This document shows positions 6,099 through 7,115 of a DNA stretch of 7,115 nt, piece by piece. Origin of the DNA: Planctomycetaceae bacterium (GTDB lineage Bacteria > Planctomycetota > Planctomycetia > Pirellulales > Pirellulaceae); NCBI GenBank assembly GCA_007124535.1, contig SLEY01000444.1, positions 1 through 7,115 on the forward strand. The letters are read 5' to 3'. Position 1 is the stretch's first letter. Each line of letters opens with the position of its first letter. The notes under the pieces were generated by a model. The model had not been told where the DNA came from. It saw nothing but the letters and a program-made list of their open reading frames with translations, and searched no databases. Position numbers and translations under genes: made by a program.

Positions 6099-6106
6099 GA
6101 TGCCGC
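6058..6106. repeat. Paired REP-like hairpins
   Basis: ACGCGGCT (6058-6065) and AGCCGCGT (6069-6076) flank TCC. Sixteen bases later GCGGCA (6092-6097) and TGCCGC (6101-6106) flank GGA. Two GC-rich palindromes with tiny loops side by side resemble a bacterial REP/BIME arrangement, the usual substrate of RAYT transposases. A RAYT remnant lies about 530 bases to the left. Confidence 0.6.
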
Positions 6107-6180
6107 TTCTACCGGCTGCAGAGTGCTCCGTTGCCGGCATCGGTTCCATGCGAGTCGACTGAACGGGCCTTGGAACGCGG

Positions 6181-6307
6181 GCATTACCTGACCGAAGTCC
6201 AACGGCACGAGGAGCACGTGAAGGCGGCAACGGCGTGCTGGCTGCCCTGGAATGATCAGGAGCAACTGGCCGAATCGTTTTTGCAACGGGGCTCTTCCCT
6301 TGCTTGA
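6181..6307 (+). pseudogene. Short coding-looking remnant of unknown family
   Basis: Right after repeat element copy 2, an open frame reads HYLTEVQRHEEHVKAATACW, then LPWNDQEQLAESFLQRG, ending at a TGA (6305-6307). Composition and codon choice look protein-like and are unlike the repeat-derived text before it. No start codon or ribosome site of its own is visible, so it may be a C-terminal scrap joined to the element. I do not recognise the family. Confidence 0.3.
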
Positions 6308-6540
6308 CGCCCTCGCGAAAGCGCGCGGCTGCCGCTGGCGACTGCGCTCACTGCGCTCACTGCGGTCGGCTGCATCTGCGCAGTATCCCAGCCAATCCTG
6401 CCGTATTGCGCGCTTCCCCCGGCGATCACCGAGCCTCGTCGGCTCCGCGTATCGCTTGATGCTGCGCCCCGCCGGCGCCGTCACGGAACAACCCACCGAG
6501 TATCGCGGACCATCGGGCACACCCCGGCTCGACCACGCGA
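6308..6540. other. Gene-free stretch
   Basis: No credible gene is seen on either strand. It includes a short direct repeat, CTGCGCTCA twice at about 6343-6362 followed by CTGCGGTCGGCTGC. Otherwise nothing stands out. Confidence 0.5.
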
Positions 6541-6843
6541 TTTTTCCTCCCTTTCCGCCTCACCGAAATAGGGCGGGTACCCACATCGCACTCGGGGATC
6601 GGAGAAAAGAGGCGGTCGGTGTGTCGGTGGATCGGTCGGTAGGCGGTAGGCGGTAGGCGGTAGGTTGGTGCTTGGTGCTTGGTGCTTGCTGGTTCGTGGT
6701 TATGCATGCAAAATTCACAAGCCGGTCATTTAGGCCGCCGGCTATCAAGACCGCCGCATGATTTCACGCAAAGATAACTAAGAACCACGAACGAAGAACT
6801 ACGAACTTCCTACATGCCCGGTGGGGCGGGAAGGGAGGAAAAA
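6541..6843. repeat. 25-bp inverted repeat pair enclosing a microsatellite region
   Basis: TTTTTCCTCCCTTTCCGCC (starting the 25 bases 6541-6565) matches the reverse complement of 6819-6843 at 23 of 25 positions. The right copy directly adjoins the inverted family B repeat. The interior has no gene. Confidence 0.65.
6637..6689 (-). repeat. Microsatellite cluster (GGCGGTA and GGTGCTT units)
   Basis: About four GGCGGTA/GTAGGCG 7-mers are followed by three GGTGCTT 7-mers. The latter are the reverse complement of the AAGCACC units at 3907-3940, so the cluster types recur in opposite orientation. Confidence 0.8.
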
Positions 6844-6845
6844 TG

Positions 6846-6995
6846 CGCATCAAGCCAAACCATGCAGGCCGCCAGGCCAATCCGATGCAGGCGAAGCCCG
6901 GGACATTCCACCGCATGAGACCCGAAGGCATGGCTCCCGGACCGAGGAGACAAGGGAGCAACCGACGGGCAAAATGACAGACCGACCGCCAGGTG
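6846..6995 (-). repeat. Dispersed repeat family B, minus-strand copy
   Basis: On the minus strand this repeats the blocks of 3715-3862, in the same order: GGCGGTCGGTCTGTC, CTCATGCGGTGG, CCCGGGCTTCGCC, GGCCTGGCGGCCTGCA, GGCTTGATGCGCATT. Minus- and plus-strand open frames across it are artefacts. Nothing gene-like is seen from 6996 to the window end. Confidence 0.75.
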
Positions 6996-7115
6996 GCCAC
7001 GACAAAGAAACTCGCTGTCCCACCGAACTCAGGAACCCGATCCCGACACGGCCAGCACGTCGCCCAGCCGATTCCCGCTCGAGCCAGAGCCGGCAGCAAC
7101 CACCGTCGTAGAACG

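Larger units (their letters stand above)
5588..6180. repeat. Fold-back minisatellite element, copy 2
   Basis: This is a direct copy of the element at 2063-2450, in the same order: left end (GGGTAGACGTTCTTGTCGA), inverted arm (5636-5678), loop with CTGCGGGTGTTCGACTGA, tandem array (5712-5895), and tail (GGAGTTGGAGTGGGGTGG, then CTACCGGCTGCAGAGTGC, ending near GGGCCTTGGAA at about 6175). It differs by a larger array and by an extra 176 bp between two GATGCCGCTT copies (5923-5932 and 6099-6108). No protein gene is visible inside. Confidence 0.85.

Noticed and set aside
6764..7099. 111-codon minus-strand hypothetical protein with hydrophobic stretches
   Set aside because: It mostly overlaps the family B repeat and the flanking 25-bp inverted repeat; no ribosome site is seen, and the equivalent frame at the other copy is not conserved.
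1..7115. tRNA or rRNA genes
   Set aside because: No acceptor/T-arm pattern (GGTTCRA with matching stems) or conserved rRNA stretch was found by eye on either strand.

Overview
The window is GC-rich and gene-poor. It looks like an accessory or decaying stretch of a bacterial chromosome, and my best guess is a member of the Planctomycetota (Pirellulales/Thermoguttaceae-like). The guess rests on secreted LamG-type proteins, a DUF5060/DUF4038 glycosidase-like gene, a RAYT transposase remnant and abundant minisatellite and dispersed repeats. The lineage is inference; no marker gene is present.

Layout from left to right. Positions 3-152 hold the C-terminus of an unrecognised protein. About 900 bases with no convincing gene follow, with two hairpins. 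The only intact-looking gene is a Cas6-type CRISPR RNA endoribonuclease (+, best start 1119, stop 1961). No other cas gene and no CRISPR array lie in the window. About 100 bases after it comes repeat element copy 1 (2063-2450): short inverted left-arm units, a unique loop, a tandem array of a 14-15 bp unit, then a conserved tail. An IS66 transposase scrap (2483-2566) abuts its right side. Two LamG-type secreted-protein genes follow on the minus strand. One is cut short near 2580; the other (start 3496) is frameshifted inside or just after its signal peptide and ends at a homopolymer that also looks like a terminator.

The intergenic region 3497-4184 carries a dispersed repeat (family B), 7-8 bp microsatellites, a hairpin and an operator-like palindrome. 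It leads into a secreted DUF5060+DUF4038 glycosidase-like gene (start 4185). Recognisable sequence of that gene stops near 5198, where an antisense RAYT (REP-associated tyrosine transposase) remnant begins. The RAYT has both ends but has lost its HUH-containing middle. Repeat element copy 2 (5588-6180) follows about 60 bases beyond the RAYT start. It differs from copy 1 by a 176-bp segment bounded by a 10-bp direct repeat and carrying two REP-like hairpins. The right end (6181-7115) holds a short coding-looking remnant, more microsatellites and an inverted copy of family B.

Taken together, a 3.1-kb block of broken secreted carbohydrate-active or adhesive protein genes is bracketed by two direct copies of an unusual fold-back minisatellite element, with transposase scraps (IS66, RAYT) at the element edges. 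The most notable points are the fold-back element family, its possible link to RAYT activity, and an apparently solitary cas6 next to one copy.
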